This document shows positions 17,191-26,043 of a stretch of 64,000 nt of DNA, in pieces. The notes below the pieces were generated by a model. That model made no database searches. It was not told where the DNA came from and saw only the letters and a program-made list of their open reading frames with translations. Made by a program: the position numbers and the translations under genes. The DNA lies in assembly GCF_001050195.2 (NCBI RefSeq), contig NZ_DF967965.1, positions 975,186 to 1,039,185 of the forward strand, given 5' to 3'. Position 1 is the first letter of the stretch. Every line of letters starts with the position of its first letter. The DNA is from Anaerolinea thermolimosa. GTDB taxonomy: Bacteria > Chloroflexota > Anaerolineae > Anaerolineales > Anaerolineaceae.

Positions 17191-19139
17191 TACCGGGTGA
17201 ATCCAGAAGGAAGGGTCAGGGTTGGACGGAAGGTTGGGGTAGGAGTGGAAGTGAACGTGGGGGTTGGAGTGGAAAGTGCCACACGGGTTCGGGTCGGGGG
17301 GAGGGTGAAAGTTGGGGTATTCGTATAGGTTGGCATGGAGGTGGGGGTTGCAAGAGCTTCAGGGGGGTAAATTTCTGCCATTGCCTGGTTCCAGTCCAGT
17401 CCATTCCTGATGACGAATTGATTAAAGCGAATGCCGGGGAAGAATGCTCGCCAGTTTGGCCTGGCCGGGAGTCTTTCCCAGCCAAAGCGAGATGCCAGTT
17501 CGGTCAGATCAAGCCAGTATCCTTCGGGAACGCCGTCAGTCTCACCACCCTGCTCGTAAGCGTACGGGTTGCCGCTAAACCGGGCGTTGAGGTTCCACAC
17601 TGGCTCCATGAGGGGGGCGCCTGAAGACCCATCCTGAAAGCGCGTTTTCAGATATAACCGCCAGTAGGTTTGCCCGTTGAAGTCTTCTCTAACCACGGCA
17701 AGCCAACCTGCGGAATAAATCACCGGATTTATGGCAAACGCCCGACCTGTATAAAGCCAGTCATCATATAGGGTTGGCTCAGGCGGAGAGGTAAGGGGAA
17801 TGAAGGCGTTTTCCAGGCTGGAAAGCACATCCCAACCTGAGAGCCTGGCGGCTTCGAGCCTTAACGCCTGAAATGCTTCATCCATGGCATCGTGGAGCAT
17901 TGGTTGGGGGGCTGAAACATCTTCCAGGGGCACCATGCTCAGGCGACCGGTTGGAGGGCCAGCCTGCTGGGTGAGGACAGGGTAGGTCAGGGGTGGGTGG
18001 GGAGCGGTGTCTGCACGATTGATTTGATCCAGAAGCCAGCCAGAGAGAGGGCCCCGCACCCAGACCAGCCCATAGACCTGACCCGGCAGGTTGAGTGGTG
18101 GCATGCGCTGCATGCCACTTCCTACCAGATAGGCCGCCAGGGTGTTCTGATTGGGTGCTGATACTGCTGAGAAGAGAATACGATCATCCGGGGTCCAGGC
18201 AGGCCGATCACCCGTTCCACCAGAGCTGTCAAACACCTTTTTTGTGCGATTATCCCATATACGCAGGAGATGATCCCCTGCCTGAGCTGAAGCCCAGGCA
18301 AGCTGTTGTCCGTCATGCGACCAGATGGGGAATAGATCTCGAGCAGTCGTTTTCTGGCTGATGTTCGTGAACCGCCCTTCTGTACGGTCAAGGTCGGCAA
18401 CCCAAATTTCCGCATCGCCGGTGCGTGTGGATACAAAAGCGATCTTCCGTCCCTCGGGCGACCAGGATGGCTGGGTATCGGCAGCAGGGTCATCGGTGAG
18501 ACGGATAGGGTTCAGCGATGAATCCGTTAAGGAACGAAGGTAAATGTCGAGGTTATTATTGATGTATGCGCTGTAGGCCAACCATTGCCCATCGGGCGAC
18601 CAGGATGGTGTGCCTTCGTATTCAGGAGTATCGGTGATCCGGGTAACCTCACCGGAACGAAGGTCAAGGAGGTAGAGATCCCAGTAGCCGTTTTGACGTG
18701 AACTGAAGGCCAGCTGCGTGCCATCCGGGCTTAATGCGGGATCAATGGTATCCCATGGGGTGTTTGTCAGGCGGGTGAGTGGAAGGAGGTCTGGATGGTA
18801 TGCAAAGAAATGCACCTGATTCCCATCTCGTAAGGCCAGTAAAAGCATCCCCTGTTCTTTAAGGCTGGCAGCAACCTGTGGATCACCAAGATGAAGGGGG
18901 AAGGGGGTGAAGGTGGGGGTAGCCGGGAGAGGAGTGGGAGAGGCTGTCTGAGTGGGTTCGGGCTGGTTGGTTGCCGGAAGGGGATGCGCCGGGCTACCTG
19001 GATCGGACTGCAGAGGTGCGGGCTGGTTGCTCTGAAAAACTGGCCATCCCAGCCAGGCCAGCGCAAGGCCGTTCAGAACGATGAGCAGGAGCAGAATGAG
19101 GACGACCAGTCCGGGGGTAAGACGCGCGGTTTGTTTCAT
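17190..19139 (-). CDS. Membrane-anchored PD40 beta-propeller protein with Thr/Pro-rich tail
   Basis: The 649-residue protein has an N-terminal transmembrane helix (VVLILLLLIVLNGLALAWLG) and a Pro/Thr linker. At least five PD40 blades lie between about 105 and 340: LSPDGTQLAFSSRQNG, WSPDGQWLAYSAYINN, WSPEGRKIAFVSTRTGD, WSHDGQQLAWASAQAGD and WTPDDRILFSAV. A domain of about 230 residues (about 365-595) of unknown type follows, then a tail with more than 15 Thr/Pro pairs. It overlaps the M23 lipoprotein gene downstream, suggesting the propeller and the peptidase act in one extracytoplasmic complex. A TAGAAT extended -10 is at 19152-19157. Confidence 0.82.
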   Translation of the reverse strand: MKQTARLTPGLVVLILLLLIVLNGLALAWLGWPVFQSNQPAPLQSDPGSPAHPLPATNQPEPTQTASPTPLPATPTFTPFPLHLGDPQVAASLKEQGMLLLALRDGNQVHFFAYHPDLLPLTRLTNTPWDTIDPALSPDGTQLAFSSRQNGYWDLYLLDLRSGEVTRITDTPEYEGTPSWSPDGQWLAYSAYINNNLDIYLRSLTDSSLNPIRLTDDPAADTQPSWSPEGRKIAFVSTRTGDAEIWVADLDRTEGRFTNISQKTTARDLFPIWSHDGQQLAWASAQAGDHLLRIWDNRTKKVFDSSGGTGDRPAWTPDDRILFSAVSAPNQNTLAAYLVGSGMQRMPPLNLPGQVYGLVWVRGPLSGWLLDQINRADTAPHPPLTYPVLTQQAGPPTGRLSMVPLEDVSAPQPMLHDAMDEAFQALRLEAARLSGWDVLSSLENAFIPLTSPPEPTLYDDWLYTGRAFAINPVIYSAGWLAVVREDFNGQTYWRLYLKTRFQDGSSGAPLMEPVWNLNARFSGNPYAYEQGGETDGVPEGYWLDLTELASRFGWERLPARPNWRAFFPGIRFNQFVIRNGLDWNQAMAEIYPPEALATPTSMPTYTNTPTFTLPPTRTRVALSTPTPTFTSTPTPTFRPTLTLPSGFTR

Positions 19140-19208
19140 CCGATTTGTCTGATTCTAGCATCTTTTAACAACAAGGGATGACCTTACAGTTTACAACTAC
19201 CAGACAAA

Positions 19209-20087
19209 TCAGGGGGATGGGAGCGAAAGGAGGAGCAAGGGATCAAAGGGTTGGAACTCTCCACTCAGACGCCAGAGACAATAGGTGAGCATTTCGTCTT
19301 CAGTTGCGGTGTTATCGTAGTGCGCCATGGAACGAAAAGATATTCCTGCTGGGCCGATTCGCGTCTCCAGATGAAGATGAGGGTTGACCGATTTTCCGCT
19401 GGTGCCCACCTTCCCGATCGTTTGGCCACATGACACAACCTCTCCCGTGGTCAGGGTGGGGGCTTCCTGAAGATGGGCATACAGGAGATAGAGAGAGGCG
19501 CTTCTGGCAGCAGGAGGGTCGGGGTATTTTGGGCAGGTGAGACTGATGGGAGGAATTAGCGGGGAATTGGAATGGAATGACGAAAAGGGAAGAGCCTGCT
19601 GCCAGGCAGGTGGAATAAGCTCCAGCGGGGTTTCGATCAAAATGGCATTCCCATAAGGCGGGCGGTTGTTGATGACGCCGGCAACAAAGCCATCAACAAC
19701 TGACTGAACGGGTAAGCCGAGCATGGAAGAACCATCAGGGCGAGACCAGTAAGCCAGATCAATGCCGTGATGTCCTCCATCGTCACCAGGCCGGGGTGCC
19801 TGGAAAGGATTCTTAAGCAGATCAGGCCGGTTTAGAGTGGCAAGAGGTTCTCCTTCTAAAGGGGAGCAGAGGTTCGTGAATCCTGGGGGCGTGGGTGAGG
19901 CTGAAGGGGTCGGCAATATGGGAGTCGGGGTGAAGCCCGGCTTACGGGTAGCTATGGGGAGAGATGTTGAAATACCTGGAGTGGGAGAGTATTGGGGTGC
20001 ATTTGAGGCGGGAGCCTGACCGGTCTGACAGGCAACCAGGAACCCGATAACCAGGATAATAAAAGGGAAGAAAAGCTTTTGCCGCAT
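19209..20087 (-). CDS. Second M23-family peptidase lipoprotein
   Basis: The 292-residue protein has a lipoprotein signal (MRQKLFFPFIILVIGFLVAC), a Pro/Thr linker (about 25-75) and an M23 domain. Zinc-site motifs are HHGIDLAYW and NPHLHLETR; LYLLYAHLQEAPTL and CGQTIGKVGTSGKS are also typical. Compared with the neighbour at 16096 it has a longer insertion between the first two strands and lacks the extra C-terminal domain. TATGAT at 20096-20101 (minus strand, extended by TG) is 8 nt from the ATG, another leaderless candidate. Confidence 0.9.
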   Translation of the reverse strand: MRQKLFFPFIILVIGFLVACQTGQAPASNAPQYSPTPGISTSLPIATRKPGFTPTPILPTPSASPTPPGFTNLCSPLEGEPLATLNRPDLLKNPFQAPRPGDDGGHHGIDLAYWSRPDGSSMLGLPVQSVVDGFVAGVINNRPPYGNAILIETPLELIPPAWQQALPFSSFHSNSPLIPPISLTCPKYPDPPAARSASLYLLYAHLQEAPTLTTGEVVSCGQTIGKVGTSGKSVNPHLHLETRIGPAGISFRSMAHYDNTATEDEMLTYCLWRLSGEFQPFDPLLLLSLPSP

Positions 20088-20128
20088 TCAGGCTGATCAT
20101 ATCACGCATTTATGGGTGCGGGTTGCGA

Positions 20129-20134
20129 TATAAT
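20129..20134 (+). promoter_or_regulatory. -10 box (TATAAT) of the HAD gene
   Basis: A perfect TATAAT would start transcripts near 20141. The TTG at 20145 is then too close to be preferred, while GAGG at 20157-20160 points to ATG 20166. Confidence 0.5.
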
Positions 20135-20165
20135 CGGGTGAACTTTGGTCAGGATTGAGGTAACG

Positions 20166-20822
20166 ATGGGGATTCGAGCAGTCATTTTGGATATCGATGG
20201 GCTGATGATCGATTCGGAGAGAGTCTCACAGCGTTCATGGAGTGAGGTCATGCGCCGGGCCGGGTACGAGTTAACCGAAGAAGTCTATTTACAGATGATC
20301 GGGCGTACCGAGAAGGATGTGAAACAGATTCTGACCAGTGTGTATGGAGAGGCGTTCCCTTTCGAACGGATGTACCATGAGCGGGAAGAAACCTTCCTTC
20401 GAATCCTTGAAATGGAAGGCATTCCGGTAAAAGCCGGTTTGTTTGAACTGCTGGACTGGGTGGAATCCAGAAAATTAAAAATGGCCGTGGCTACGTCAAC
20501 CTATGGCAAGCTGGCAGAACGTAAATTGATGGCTGCGGGTATCCGTGAACGTTTTCAGGTGATTGTGTCGGGTGATGAGGTGGACCACGGGAAACCTGCG
20601 CCAGATCTTTTCCTGGGTGCTGCCAGGCGGATTGGGGTTAACGCACCTGAATGTGTGGTGTTGGAAGATTCACAGGCCGGGATTCAGGCGGCTTACGCGG
20701 CAGGGATGAAGGCGATCCTGGTGCCGGATATGCAACCCTTGGATGAACAGATTGCCAGGCTGGCGTACCGGGTGGTGCCTTCTCTCAGGGAGGCCATTCC
20801 AATCCTGGAAGAATTGAGTTAG
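20166..20822 (+). CDS. HAD-superfamily hydrolase, beta-phosphoglucomutase-like
   Basis: The 218-residue protein has HAD motif I as LDIDGLMIDSE, where the two Asp are the nucleophile and general acid. Motif II is VATSTYGK, motif III Lys is in HGKPAPDLF and motif IV is VLEDSQAGIQAA. The helical cap between motifs I and II is of the beta-PGM/phosphatase type (subfamily IA). The physiological substrate is probably a small phosphorylated metabolite. The GAGG 5 nt before ATG 20166 decides the start. A strong terminator follows, so it is a single-gene unit. Confidence 0.88.
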   Translation: MGIRAVILDIDGLMIDSERVSQRSWSEVMRRAGYELTEEVYLQMIGRTEKDVKQILTSVYGEAFPFERMYHEREETFLRILEMEGIPVKAGLFELLDWVESRKLKMAVATSTYGKLAERKLMAAGIRERFQVIVSGDEVDHGKPAPDLFLGAARRIGVNAPECVVLEDSQAGIQAAYAAGMKAILVPDMQPLDEQIARLAYRVVPSLREAIPILEELS

Positions 20823-20851
20823 ACAATGTAATTTGCGGCAAAAGCTCGAAA

Positions 20852-20890
20852 GCAGCCAACGGACTTCTCCCGTTGGCTGCCATTTTTATT
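20852..20890 (+). terminator. Intrinsic terminator after the HAD gene
   Basis: An 11-bp perfect stem (GCAGCCAACGG / CCGTTGGCTGC) with a 7-nt loop is followed by CATTTTTATT. This is a textbook rho-independent terminator. Confidence 0.9.
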
Positions 20891-20903
20891 CTCGGGAGCG
20901 GTG

Positions 20904-20909
20904 TAGAAT
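20904..20909 (+). promoter_or_regulatory. -10 box (TAGAAT), leaderless type
   Basis: TAGAAT ends 6 nt before the ATG at 20916, just after the terminator of the preceding gene. No Shine-Dalgarno sequence is present. Confidence 0.45.
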
Positions 20910-20915
20910 TAACTT

Positions 20916-22307
20916 ATGACCAGATTCTTCAACATTTTACAGGCATGGTGGAGAGCCCCACGAAGAGTGTGGCGTAGATCATTCCCCGGAAGACTGGTCA
21001 GCATTGAGGTGCAACAGGGAGGGGTTTTTCTGCTACTGGCGGGGTTGCTGGTCTGGTATCTGGCAGCCCCTTCAGAAACCATTGCATTTTTACTGGCGAC
21101 GGTAGCTGGAATGGTGGGAGTGGCTTATATTTGGGCGAGGCGATTGGCTTCAGGGTTGCATTCCAGGCGGATACTTCAATCGGTGGCCATGCAGGTGGGG
21201 GATGAACTTGAGGAACAGGTATATCTTACGAACCAATCTGTCTTCCCGGCGTTATGGGTGGAGTTTATGGACAGGTCGAATTTACCCGGGTACACCCTCA
21301 GCGGTGTGCGGGGGGTTGGAGGGGGTGGCAGTCTTTCATGGAGAGCCCACACCATCTGCAGCAGGCGGGGAGTCTTTATCCTTGGGCCATGGGAGGTGCG
21401 GACGGGAGACCCTTTTGGCCTCTTTTTGGTGCGGCATCAAATGCTCGATAGGCAGGAAATCTTAGTGTATCCGCCTCTGGCTGTTTTACCGGAGACTCTG
21501 GTTCCCCGGCGTGGAAAGCTGGGAGATCACCGGCCCCTCCGTCTTCCTTTACAGGCTGACACTGTCGATGGAATAAGCGTAAGAGAATACACTTATGGCG
21601 ATTCATTACGCCGTATTCACTGGCCGACCACGGCCAGGAAAGAGGCACCATACGTTAAGGTTTTCGAACCTGAGTCCGTTTCCCGAATATGGATACTGCC
21701 CGACCTTGACCCTGAAGCTCAACTTGGGGAAGGGGAGGACTCAACGGAAGAAACGATCATTCTTCTGGCGGCGTCCCTCGCTGCGCGTTTATTGAGAGAT
21801 CGTTTCCACGTGGGAGTGTTTCTTGGGGGTGAGGAACCCGTGGCGGCTTTGCCTGATCGAGGACTCTCTACCCTGTGGAAACTGCTGGAGCTTCTCGCCC
21901 CATGTCACCCGGTAGCCGGGAATAACCTCAGCCGTCAACTGGCGCAACTCCGGCCGCTGCTTTCTCCGCGGGATATGGTGTTGATCGTCACGGCGGCGAT
22001 GGACGAGGGATGGGTGCAGAGTCTGCAACGCCTGATTCCCTTTTATGATCGTGGCGGAGCCTGGGTTTTGTTGCTGGACCCTCATTCTTTTGGGGGGAAG
22101 CTCCAGGCGGAGGATTTTCGGATGGTTCTGGCCAATCTCGGGGTGGAATCTCAGATTGTCCGGCGGGGGGAGATTCGTTCGATGCCCGGGGTGTATGGCG
22201 AGCTTAGCCGCTGGGAGTTCATGACTCTGGGAACCGGGCGTGCCATTGCCCGCCAGACGCCCAGGCGGGCGGCGGCTCTCTTTGCCAGTCGGGATGGGTT
22301 ACGATGA
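20916..22307 (+). CDS. DUF58 domain membrane protein
   Basis: The 463-residue protein has two N-terminal transmembrane helices (about 31-50 and 55-75). Its DUF58 core carries the hallmark VREYTYGDSLRRIHWPTTAR at about residues 218-237. The region around 295-400 resembles a von Willebrand-A-like fold, as in this family. DUF58 proteins are normally encoded with a MoxR ATPase and a transglutaminase-like membrane protein. Here the transglutaminase partner follows at once (ATGA overlap at 22304-22307), but no MoxR gene is in the window. Confidence 0.88.
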   Translation: MTRFFNILQAWWRAPRRVWRRSFPGRLVSIEVQQGGVFLLLAGLLVWYLAAPSETIAFLLATVAGMVGVAYIWARRLASGLHSRRILQSVAMQVGDELEEQVYLTNQSVFPALWVEFMDRSNLPGYTLSGVRGVGGGGSLSWRAHTICSRRGVFILGPWEVRTGDPFGLFLVRHQMLDRQEILVYPPLAVLPETLVPRRGKLGDHRPLRLPLQADTVDGISVREYTYGDSLRRIHWPTTARKEAPYVKVFEPESVSRIWILPDLDPEAQLGEGEDSTEETIILLAASLAARLLRDRFHVGVFLGGEEPVAALPDRGLSTLWKLLELLAPCHPVAGNNLSRQLAQLRPLLSPRDMVLIVTAAMDEGWVQSLQRLIPFYDRGGAWVLLLDPHSFGGKLQAEDFRMVLANLGVESQIVRRGEIRSMPGVYGELSRWEFMTLGTGRAIARQTPRRAAALFASRDGLR

Positions 22308-24541
22308 GCGCACTGGGAGAAAAACTCCGGGCGTGGATTGTTAGAACCTGGCCTGATCTGTGTCTTCTGGGCGGTCTGGCATTAAGCCTTTCGTTTTCGA
22401 TCGAGAAGGCCGGCTGGGTGGCTAACGCCGGACCGATTCACGGAGGTATCTTTCTGGGAGCTTTGATGGGAGCACTTCTGGCAACCACTCGCTGGAAGGG
22501 TTGGCAGGCAGGTGCTTATGCGTGGGTGCTCTCTCTGGTTGCCGGTGCTCAATGGGTGGGGCAAATTCTGCCTTCTTCTTCAGAAGCGGCTGCATTGTCT
22601 CTCATGCAGTGGGCTGAGGGGGTTCGCCTGCGAGGACTGGTATTTGGCCTCAGATTGGCCGGTTGGGTGTCATCCATCCAGCAGGGGGAAAAAATCCAGG
22701 ATACGGGGTTATTTTTGTTGTTATTTTCTATCGTTTGCTGGAACGGGATGGTTTTCCTGGTGTGGTGGGCCGTGCGACGCCGTCATCCTTTACCGGGGCT
22801 GATTCCAGTGGGTTTCTTAATGGCTGTCAATGTTCATCTTGCACGGTTGGAACGAGTTCACCTGTTCTATTTTCTGGTCCTGGCCGTCTGCCTGGTGGCG
22901 CGGGGTGGGTATATGGCTCAGAAAGCCGAATGGCGTCACCGGAAGGTGGATTACGCAGAAGATCTGGGGTTGGATTGGGGGACGAGCGGCGTTTTGACAG
23001 CTGTGATGATTGGAGTGGTAGCCCTGGTGTTTTCGCTGGTAGGATCCCCTGAAGGCTGGAGGGTTCTCAGTGAATGGGTCCAGCGCAGCCGGGCTGAGGT
23101 CTCTGAAACAGCAGAGCAGTGGTTTGGCGGAGTCAGGCCGCCTCCGCCTGCCGAAGATCATTTCTCTGGAAAGGAGCGAATCCGCCTGCCTGACTTGGGT
23201 GAAATTGGTGCGCCCTTGCCCCAGGGGAATGAAACGATTTTCACAGTAAAAATTTCTGACCCACCTCCTCTGCCGGATTCAATACGCGGTATGAGTCCAA
23301 CCATGGATGTTCCCCGGCATTACTGGCGCAGTCAGATTTTTACAGCTTATACCGGGCGGGGGTGGGAGGCAGCCAGCGCCCGAGCCATTCAAACACCTGT
23401 TGAGCCGCAAGAGATACCAGCAGGACGGTATCGACTGCAACAGGACTATCGCTTCCTGGCGAGGCCCCAGGGAGATTTGTTTGCAGTCAACGAACCCGTT
23501 GGCGGTGAAGATGGGATCGCCTTTTGGGCCGTAGAACCGGAAGGCAGTTTACTGGTGAAAGGGGAGGTGGAAGGCTATACTGTTGTTTCGTGGGCTTCTC
23601 GGGTGACGATATCCCAGATGGAAAATGCACCCGTTGAGTATCCCCCGGCAGTGGTTGAGTATCTTCAGCTGCCGGAAAATATTCCCCAGCGGGTACGATG
23701 GTTAACTTCAGAAGTGGTCGGGGAGGGAACACCTTACCAGAAAGCCACGAAGATTCAGGAATATCTACGGCAGAATTATCGTTACGATCTTGCAGTTTCT
23801 GCTGCTCCGCCCGGATGGGATGTGGTGGATTATTTTCTCTTTGAAGCACGAGCTGGTTTTTGCAGCCACTTTGCCAGCGCTATGGCAGTAATGTTGCGCC
23901 TGGAGGGGATTCCGGCGAGGGTGGTTTCGGGGTATGCGATGGGATGGTATGATAGCCGGACGGGGGCTTATCAAGTTCCGGCGTCAGCATCTCATGCATG
24001 GGTAGAGGTGTTTTTCCCCGGGCTGGGGTGGGTCGAATTTGAGCCAACCCCGGCCTACGAACCGTTTCGATATTCCACGGGGCAAACGGAGGCCTTACCG
24101 CCATCGAGCGCCGTTGAGCAAACGGAGACAGGCGAGAGAAAAGAAGTTTCTCCGTTGATCTGGCTGGGAGGCGTTTTCTTGCTGCTCGCAGGGGCATGGG
24201 GGCTTTTTTTCTGGATGCATGTGCAAAATCTCCATGGGAAGAAGGGGGAAGCCCGTGCCGTCCAGTTGTACTGGCGGGTACGCAGGGAATTGAGCCGGGC
24301 AGGGCTGGCAGCAAGTGACCAGCTGACCCCTCTGGAATTCTTCTCCAATTCCAGGGGACGATTGGAGGCTTATCCCACTTTACAGAATGCTTTCCATCTG
24401 GTGACGATGCTCTATATCCGTGCTATTTACAGTGGTCATCCGCCATCCATTCAGGAGGTACGGATGGGCGCCTGGCACTGGAAAAATGCCCGGAGGGAGA
24501 GGGTGACCTTTCTCTTCCGGTCGTGGTTTAAAGTTGACTGA
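22304..24541 (+). CDS. TgpA-type membrane transglutaminase-like protein
   Basis: The 745-residue protein has about six N-terminal membrane helices (residues 15-260). An extracytoplasmic transglutaminase core has Cys520 (ARAGFCSHFASAM) and His564 (SASHAWVEVFF). The usual Asp position reads Glu in WVEFEPTPAY. A last membrane helix (about 617-637) and a C-terminal cytosolic DUF4129-like domain follow. Such proteins are papain-fold peptidases or transglutaminases acting on envelope proteins, typically with DUF58 partners. Its stop lies 11 nt beyond that of the convergent FGGY kinase gene, so the two 3' ends overlap by 14 nt. Confidence 0.88.
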   Translation: MSALGEKLRAWIVRTWPDLCLLGGLALSLSFSIEKAGWVANAGPIHGGIFLGALMGALLATTRWKGWQAGAYAWVLSLVAGAQWVGQILPSSSEAAALSLMQWAEGVRLRGLVFGLRLAGWVSSIQQGEKIQDTGLFLLLFSIVCWNGMVFLVWWAVRRRHPLPGLIPVGFLMAVNVHLARLERVHLFYFLVLAVCLVARGGYMAQKAEWRHRKVDYAEDLGLDWGTSGVLTAVMIGVVALVFSLVGSPEGWRVLSEWVQRSRAEVSETAEQWFGGVRPPPPAEDHFSGKERIRLPDLGEIGAPLPQGNETIFTVKISDPPPLPDSIRGMSPTMDVPRHYWRSQIFTAYTGRGWEAASARAIQTPVEPQEIPAGRYRLQQDYRFLARPQGDLFAVNEPVGGEDGIAFWAVEPEGSLLVKGEVEGYTVVSWASRVTISQMENAPVEYPPAVVEYLQLPENIPQRVRWLTSEVVGEGTPYQKATKIQEYLRQNYRYDLAVSAAPPGWDVVDYFLFEARAGFCSHFASAMAVMLRLEGIPARVVSGYAMGWYDSRTGAYQVPASASHAWVEVFFPGLGWVEFEPTPAYEPFRYSTGQTEALPPSSAVEQTETGERKEVSPLIWLGGVFLLLAGAWGLFFWMHVQNLHGKKGEARAVQLYWRVRRELSRAGLAASDQLTPLEFFSNSRGRLEAYPTLQNAFHLVTMLYIRAIYSGHPPSIQEVRMGAWHWKNARRERVTFLFRSWFKVD

Positions 24542-26033
24542 GTGTGTGATGAATATCGCGCAATGAGTGATAAAGAGGGGTGTAGACCTGATGATAAAGA
24601 TGGTCGTACCATGCACTGCGGGTGGGGTCGGGTTCGAGGATCCTTCTCCGGCCCAGTACGGGCGCTAAGGCGTCTTCTGGAGTGCGAAAAAGGCCACATC
24701 CCAACCCGGCGAGTAGAGCGGCACCAGTTGCTGACGCTTCAGGGATTTCTGGAAGGAAAACTGGCCGATTGAGAACATCTGCCTTGAGCTGGCAGAAAAG
24801 GCCAAGTCGGGTAGTACCTCCAATGAGGACAACCTTTTCCACAGAAATTCCGGCAATCTCCTGCATTTTTTCCAGATTTTCACGCAGCCAGAAAGACAGC
24901 GATTCCAGTAAGCCGCGAAAAAAATCTCCGCGAGTATGCCCAAGGTGCGTGCCAACCAGCGCGGCACGGCTGAAGGGGTCGGCCTCTGGTGAGCCAGATT
25001 CCAGGAAATGAGGTAGCCAGAGTGGGCCGGGAGTTTTTCCGACACCTTGCCACGCTTCGGCTTCCAGGGCGGCATAATCCGGATCTTCTGACTCGGGCAT
25101 GAGAATGCGCGCGAGCCACTCAATGGCACTTCCGGCAGCCTTCAGACCCCCTTTGAGGACATATTTGCCAGGGAGCACATGGGCGTAGCAGGCCAATCCG
25201 AGAGAGGCAGAAGCCGGATTGGGTAGAAAGCCCGGAATCACGAGGAGAACGGCCTCGGCGGTGCCGGTCGAGTCCACCACGGTACCCGGGAGGTGCCCGC
25301 CTGCAGCGAAGGAAGCGCATAAATGGTCGTGCCCGCCTAAAACACAAAGCACACCGTCAGGAAGCCCGGTTTCCCGAGCAGCTTTCGGGGTCAGGGTAGC
25401 CACAGGAGTTCCGGCATGAGCAAGGGTGGGAAGGTGGTTCTCGCTCAGTCCGGCCAGGTCGAGCAATGTGGATGACCAGGCGAGGGAATTTTGATCCAGA
25501 AGCAGAGCACGTGATGCAATACTATAATCCACTGCCTGGTGACCACAGAGACGGAAAAGAATGTAAGAGGGTAAAGGTAGCCATGTGGCAGTCTGGGGGA
25601 CAGCACCGGGAAGATTTTCGCGTAGCCATAACCATTTGGTGAGGCCGAAAGAAGCGCTGGAACGTTGCCCGGTGATGGTATAAAGATTCTCTCTCCCAAC
25701 CGCTCTTTCAACCTGCTCAGCCTGGGGAGATGAACGGCGATCATACCAGGTGATGATCGGATAAAGGGGATTTCCATGGGCATCGACCGGTAAACCGGCT
25801 TCGGCCATACTGGCAATGGCCAGTGCTTTTACCGGATGCCCTCCTGCGCATTCTCTCAGACATGAAACGCAGACCTGCCAGATGGCCTCGGGATCGTGTT
25901 CGCTCCAACCTGGACGAGGATGAAAGACCGGTGTGGGGCGGCTGGCAGAGGCCAGGATCTCTCCGCTCTCGCTCTCCAGGAGAATAGCTTTGATTGAGGT
26001 GGTGCCAAGATCAAGACCGACCAGAAGCGCCAT
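24528..26033 (-). CDS. FGGY-family carbohydrate kinase
   Basis: The 501-residue kinase has the FGGY N-terminal ATPase fold (LVGLDLGTTSIKAILLE; ITWYDRRSSPQAEQVE). The glycine-rich GGHDHLCASFAAGGHLPGT and the C-terminal nucleotide site VVLIGGTTRLGLFCQLKADV followed by PEASATGAALLAG are present. The family phosphorylates sugars and polyols such as xylulose, gluconate or glycerol; xylulokinase- or gluconokinase-like is most likely, but the substrate is open. ATG 26033 begins the conserved strand; the longer frame to 26144 would run into the ribokinase gene. It follows the ribokinase gene by 10 nt, pointing to pentose or sugar use. Confidence 0.85.
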   Translation of the reverse strand: MALLVGLDLGTTSIKAILLESESGEILASASRPTPVFHPRPGWSEHDPEAIWQVCVSCLRECAGGHPVKALAIASMAEAGLPVDAHGNPLYPIITWYDRRSSPQAEQVERAVGRENLYTITGQRSSASFGLTKWLWLRENLPGAVPQTATWLPLPSYILFRLCGHQAVDYSIASRALLLDQNSLAWSSTLLDLAGLSENHLPTLAHAGTPVATLTPKAARETGLPDGVLCVLGGHDHLCASFAAGGHLPGTVVDSTGTAEAVLLVIPGFLPNPASASLGLACYAHVLPGKYVLKGGLKAAGSAIEWLARILMPESEDPDYAALEAEAWQGVGKTPGPLWLPHFLESGSPEADPFSRAALVGTHLGHTRGDFFRGLLESLSFWLRENLEKMQEIAGISVEKVVLIGGTTRLGLFCQLKADVLNRPVFLPEIPEASATGAALLAGLGCGLFRTPEDALAPVLGRRRILEPDPTRSAWYDHLYHQVYTPLYHSLRDIHHTLSQL

Positions 26034-26043
26034 GAGGTTTTTA

